Of a DNA stretch of 64,000 nucleotides, positions 61,415 through 64,000 are shown one piece after another. Both the position numbers and the translations under genes were made by a program. The DNA comes from an uncultured Parolsenella sp. GTDB taxonomy: Bacteria; Actinomycetota; Coriobacteriia; Coriobacteriales; Atopobiaceae. A model generated the notes under the pieces. It had not been told where the DNA came from. It saw nothing but the letters and a program-made list of their open reading frames with translations, and searched no databases. Position 1 is the stretch's first letter, and every line of letters begins with the position of its first letter. The DNA lies in NCBI RefSeq assembly GCF_934660935.1, contig NZ_CAKUIH010000002.1, positions 62,001-126,000 on the forward strand. Direction: 5' to 3'.

Positions 61415-61999
61415 ATGGCGCTCATTGATGACGTTCGCGCGTTCGTACCGGAATGCGATCAGGAGGTCGCGGACAGGGCGCTTATGCTGGACTGCCTCGA
61501 GCACGACCCCGAGGTTGCCCTCCGCGGCTCGCTCGCGCATCTCACGGCGTCTGCTTGGACGGTCGACGCCACCGGCGAGCGGACGCTCCTGTGCTATCAC
61601 AACATCTATAACTCCTGGAGCTGGGTCGGCGGCCATGCGGATGGCGACTTTGACCTCGCGGCGGTCGCGGCGCGCGAGCTCGAGGAGGAGACCGGGGTCG
61701 CGGGCGCTTGCCTTGTCAGCGAGGGTTTGGGCGAGGGCGCGATCCTATCCGTCGAGGCCCTGCCCGTGGCGGGGCACGTCAAGCGCGGGAGCTACGTGAG
61801 CTCCCATGTGCACCTGAACGCGACCTACCTTTTCGTTGCCGACCCGTCCGAGCCGCTTCGCGAGAAGCCGGACGAGAATAGCGGCCTCAGGTGGGTTTCG
61901 ATTGATGACGTCTGCAAGCTCTCGAACGAGCCTTGGATGTGTGAGCGTGTCTACGCGAAGCTCGTCGGGCGCACGAAGGCACTGCTCGGGTCAAAGTGA
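61415..61999 (+). CDS. Nudix hydrolase
   Basis: 194 residues. The Nudix box is GGHADGDFDLAAVAARELEEETG near residue 75; the REL-EEETG core is intact, while the first Glu of the strict box is replaced, as in the GGHADGD subgroup. It hydrolyses a nucleoside-diphosphate-linked compound; the substrate is unknown. GGGGAGG precedes ATG 61415, and the upstream frame from 61286 is rejected. It is divergent from the Fnr-like gene. Confidence 0.88.
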   Translation: MALIDDVRAFVPECDQEVADRALMLDCLEHDPEVALRGSLAHLTASAWTVDATGERTLLCYHNIYNSWSWVGGHADGDFDLAAVAARELEEETGVAGACLVSEGLGEGAILSVEALPVAGHVKRGSYVSSHVHLNATYLFVADPSEPLREKPDENSGLRWVSIDDVCKLSNEPWMCERVYAKLVGRTKALLGSK

Positions 62000-62014
62000 C
62001 GGGACCTAATGCGC

Positions 62015-62052
62015 GGAGCCTCCTGGCGAACTCGCCAGGAGGCTCCGTCGTT
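62015..62052. terminator. Strong hairpin terminator after the Nudix gene
   Basis: Perfect 14-bp stem GGAGCCTCCTGGCG/CGCCAGGAGGCTCC with loop AACT, then GTCGTTTG. A second stem AGCCAGGG/CCCTGGCT follows near 62079-62104. It lies between convergent genes. Confidence 0.75.
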
Positions 62053-62158
62053 TGTGTGCGCCGTGCGTTGCGGCAGAGCCAGGGCTGCGGTGGGCCCTGG
62101 CTGCGGTGTCGCGCGCCGCGGGACCCGTTGCCGCTGCCGCCTCGGTCCCGGGCGTGAC

Positions 62159-63121
62159 CTACTCGTAGCTGTAGAATCCCTCGCCCGAACTCATGCCGAG
62201 CTTGCCCTCGTCAATCATGGACTTGAGGAGACGTGCCATCTCCTTGTAGTTGTACGGCAGCATCATCTTCTTGAAGAGCGGGTTGAGCAGGCCCGGAACG
62301 CTCTGGAACTGAAGCACGATGTTGTAGGCGGTGTTGAGGCCCACGGTGTCGATAACGCGGAAGGGACCCTTGGGGGCGCCGGTGCCGTGCTCCCAGGCGA
62401 TGTCGATGCTCTTCGGGTCAGACACGCCGCTCGCCCACAGGTCGAGGCCGGAAAGCAGCCACGGTACGAGCATGGAGTTCAGCAGGTAGCCGTTCTTCTC
62501 CTTGCGAACCGGCAGCGCGATCATGCGGATCTGGTTGGCGAACTCGAGCATCTCGTCAAAGCGGGTCGGGTCGGTCGACGCCTGCCCCATGACCTCGGCG
62601 GTGTTGTTCCTCCAGATGGAGTTGGCGAAGTGAAGCGCCAGGTACCTGTCGGGCCTGCCGGTGTACTTTGCGAACTGGCTTGGCAGGAGGGTGGAGGAGT
62701 TCGTGGCGATGACGGTCTTGGCGGGCAGGAGCGGGGCGATCTTCTCGTAGAACTCGACCTTCGCCTTGGCGTCCTCCGCCATCGACTCGATCACGAGGTC
62801 GGCGTCAGCGACGGCGGTGGCCATGTCAAGCTCGAGCTTAATGCCATCGTGGGCAGCCTGGGCGCGCTCGAGACAGGCCTCCTTGTCGAGGGGCTTGTCT
62901 GAATCCGCGATGCCGGCGCACCAGGTGGCGGTGCCGGCTGCCATGCCCTCGATCTCGTCACGATAGGTATCCAGCAGCTTGTCGATCTTGGGCTGCGTGC
63001 GACCGATGCTGCCCTCGCTCCGGAGCCAGATGGTGACGTCAAACCCGCAATAAGCCGCCTGGAACGCAATCTGGCTACCGAGCACACCGCCGCCCGCGAC
63101 AACGACCTTCTTGAAGCTCAT
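62159..63121 (-). CDS. 3-hydroxyacyl-CoA dehydrogenase (3-hydroxybutyryl-CoA type)
   Basis: 320 residues. The Rossmann motif AGGGVLGSQIAFQAA is near residue 9, followed by VIESMAEDAKAKVEFY and NSSTLLPSQFA. The catalytic His is in ALHFANSIWRNN near 163, and the C-terminal domain is GYLLNSML and GPFRVIDTVGL. It oxidises or reduces a 3-hydroxyacyl-CoA with NAD(P). No other beta-oxidation or butyrate genes are in the window, so its pathway is unclear. GAGGGGGA precedes ATG 63121. Confidence 0.92.
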   Translation of the reverse strand: MSFKKVVVAGGGVLGSQIAFQAAYCGFDVTIWLRSEGSIGRTQPKIDKLLDTYRDEIEGMAAGTATWCAGIADSDKPLDKEACLERAQAAHDGIKLELDMATAVADADLVIESMAEDAKAKVEFYEKIAPLLPAKTVIATNSSTLLPSQFAKYTGRPDRYLALHFANSIWRNNTAEVMGQASTDPTRFDEMLEFANQIRMIALPVRKEKNGYLLNSMLVPWLLSGLDLWASGVSDPKSIDIAWEHGTGAPKGPFRVIDTVGLNTAYNIVLQFQSVPGLLNPLFKKMMLPYNYKEMARLLKSMIDEGKLGMSSGEGFYSYE

Positions 63122-63282
63122 GATTTCCCCCTCAATATGAGTGCAGGCCTATTGCGAAGATCACACACTGCGTATACCTGCGATTACCAATAATGTGTAA
63201 AGAATATTGGGAACCGGTAACGCTGTCAGCAATCGGCCCGTAGGCGGTAGTGGAGAGCGCGCGTGCGGTCGGTCTTTGGGGT

Positions 63283-63624
63283 CTACTCCCACGTGCTCCA
63301 GACCTCGGGGGCGTAGCCCACGGTCGCGGCGCGGCCGTTACGGACGATCGGCTTGCGGAGGAGCTGCTGGTTTTCGAGGAGCTTGTCGAAGCGCTGGCTC
63401 TCGGCGAGGTTCTGAACGAGGGCGAGGGTATCCTCGTCCTTCGCCTTGGGGTCGAGCACGGTGTCAATGCCGCCGACGACCTGGCAGACGCTTCTGAGCT
63501 CGCCCTTGCTCATCTCCTTCTCCTTGAGGTCGATGAACTGGAACTTGATGCGGCGCTCCTTGAACCAGCGTTGGGCCTTCTTCGTGTCGAAGCTCTTCTT
63601 GGTGCCGAATATCTGGATGTTCAT
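63283..63624 (-). CDS. ArsC/Spx-family protein lacking the active-site cysteine
   Basis: 113 residues of the arsenate reductase/Spx thioredoxin-like fold (FGTKKSFDTKKAQRWFKERRI, LRKPIVRNG, TVGYAPEVW). Position 11, normally Cys, is Ser (codon AGC, one base from TGC). The Arg of the family is kept within LLRKPIV. It cannot work as a classical thiol reductase, so a regulatory or structural role is more likely. The start at 63624 is chosen because the longer frame is low-complexity. Confidence 0.85.
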   Translation of the reverse strand: MNIQIFGTKKSFDTKKAQRWFKERRIKFQFIDLKEKEMSKGELRSVCQVVGGIDTVLDPKAKDEDTLALVQNLAESQRFDKLLENQQLLRKPIVRNGRAATVGYAPEVWSTWE

Positions 63625-63736
63625 GCGTACCTCGGAGTGGTCGGGAAGGGGCGACGTTTTCGGGCGTGGGCTGGGTGCTGCCGACGAGCGGGACAGGTGC
63701 TGGCGGCGGGCTGAGTAGGTGCTGCCGCCGAACGGG

Positions 63737-64000
63737 CTAGATGCGACTGACGAGCTCGGAGGCGTCCTTGCGCGCGGGGTGGAGCGGACCGGGCTCTGCG
63801 TCATCGGCGGGGTAGCCGATGGGGAAGAGGGCGATCATGTCATAGCCGGCGGTCTCCGGGAAGGCTTCGGCGAAGGCGTTCGTGTCGAAGGCTCCCACCC
63901 ACGTGGTGCCAAGGCCCAGGTCCTGCGCCGCGAGCATGACGTGCGTGGCAGCGATGGCGGCGTCGACGTCGGCGAACGCGCGGCCGTCAGACTTGCGGAC
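63737..64000 (-). CDS. Nitroreductase-family protein, C-terminal part
   Basis: The gene runs off the right edge of the window; 87 codons are present. DVDAAIAATHVMLAAQDLGLGTTWVGAF-type sequence (key piece AAQDLGLGTTWVGAF) and IALFPIGYPADDA are typical of the FMN-dependent nitroreductase C terminus. It probably reduces nitro compounds, quinones or flavins with NAD(P)H. The substrate is not known. Confidence 0.85.
   Translation of the reverse strand, partial: VRKSDGRAFADVDAAIAATHVMLAAQDLGLGTTWVGAFDTNAFAEAFPETAGYDMIALFPIGYPADDAEPGPLHPARKDASELVSRI

Overview
The window is high-GC, densely coded DNA and looks like a chromosomal segment of a Coriobacteriia actinobacterium of the Collinsella/Olsenella kind. 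The reasons are the codon style, a fermentative anaerobe gene set (pflA-pflB, adhE, several iron alcohol dehydrogenases, an Fnr-like regulator), and one gene that closely resembles the Collinsella aerofaciens 7-beta-hydroxysteroid dehydrogenase. The taxonomic call is inference. I saw no rRNA, tRNA, CRISPR array, IS transposase or phage gene.

Layout. 1-5.7 kb: folate and one-carbon block fhs-fchA-folD-folE-folC. FolD has lost the lysine and glutamine linked to its cyclohydrolase activity, so FchA probably supplies that step. 5.9-13.8 kb: a zinc-ribbon membrane protein, thrS behind a transcription attenuator, two small unknown genes, adhE with a strong promoter, and a small-molecule kinase-like protein. 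14.1-25.1 kb: nadK-recN, then the repair block addB-addA-rmuC. 25.3-31.5 kb: glutamate synthase gltB-gltD. 32.3-37.1 kb (minus strand): two tandem MetE-like proteins, then metY. metY is preceded by a promoter, a LysR-type palindrome, a Met-codon-rich leader peptide with a perfect Shine-Dalgarno sequence, and an attenuator whose first arm can pair with the leader. This methionine attenuation system is the strongest regulatory find. 37.4-46 kb: an aldo/keto reductase, a LysR regulator, two iron alcohol dehydrogenases around the hydroxysteroid dehydrogenase-like gene, acylphosphatase, and fba. 46-52.6 kb: map, AIM24-like, a lipoprotein, ogt, rlmH, and a GntR-regulated ABC transporter. 52.9-56.8 kb: an amino acid permease (leader predicted to fold as a three-way junction over its ribosome site), an amidohydrolase and a LysR regulator. 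57-61.2 kb (minus strand): an Fnr-type regulator, pflA and pflB, with an Fnr-like box at -41.5 of pflA. 61.4-64 kb: Nudix, 3-hydroxyacyl-CoA dehydrogenase, an ArsC/Spx-like protein without its cysteine, and the end of a nitroreductase.

How the parts connect. PFL makes acetyl-CoA and formate. AdhE disposes of acetyl-CoA reductively. Fhs/FchA/FolD bring formate into the folate pool, which feeds methionine synthesis together with MetY and possibly the MetE-like proteins. Intergenic DNA is unusual. It carries at least six palindromes with a GGGACWGTCCC core and covarying arms, three long inverted-repeat elements of 120-155 bp, and many short tandem duplications directly after stop codons.
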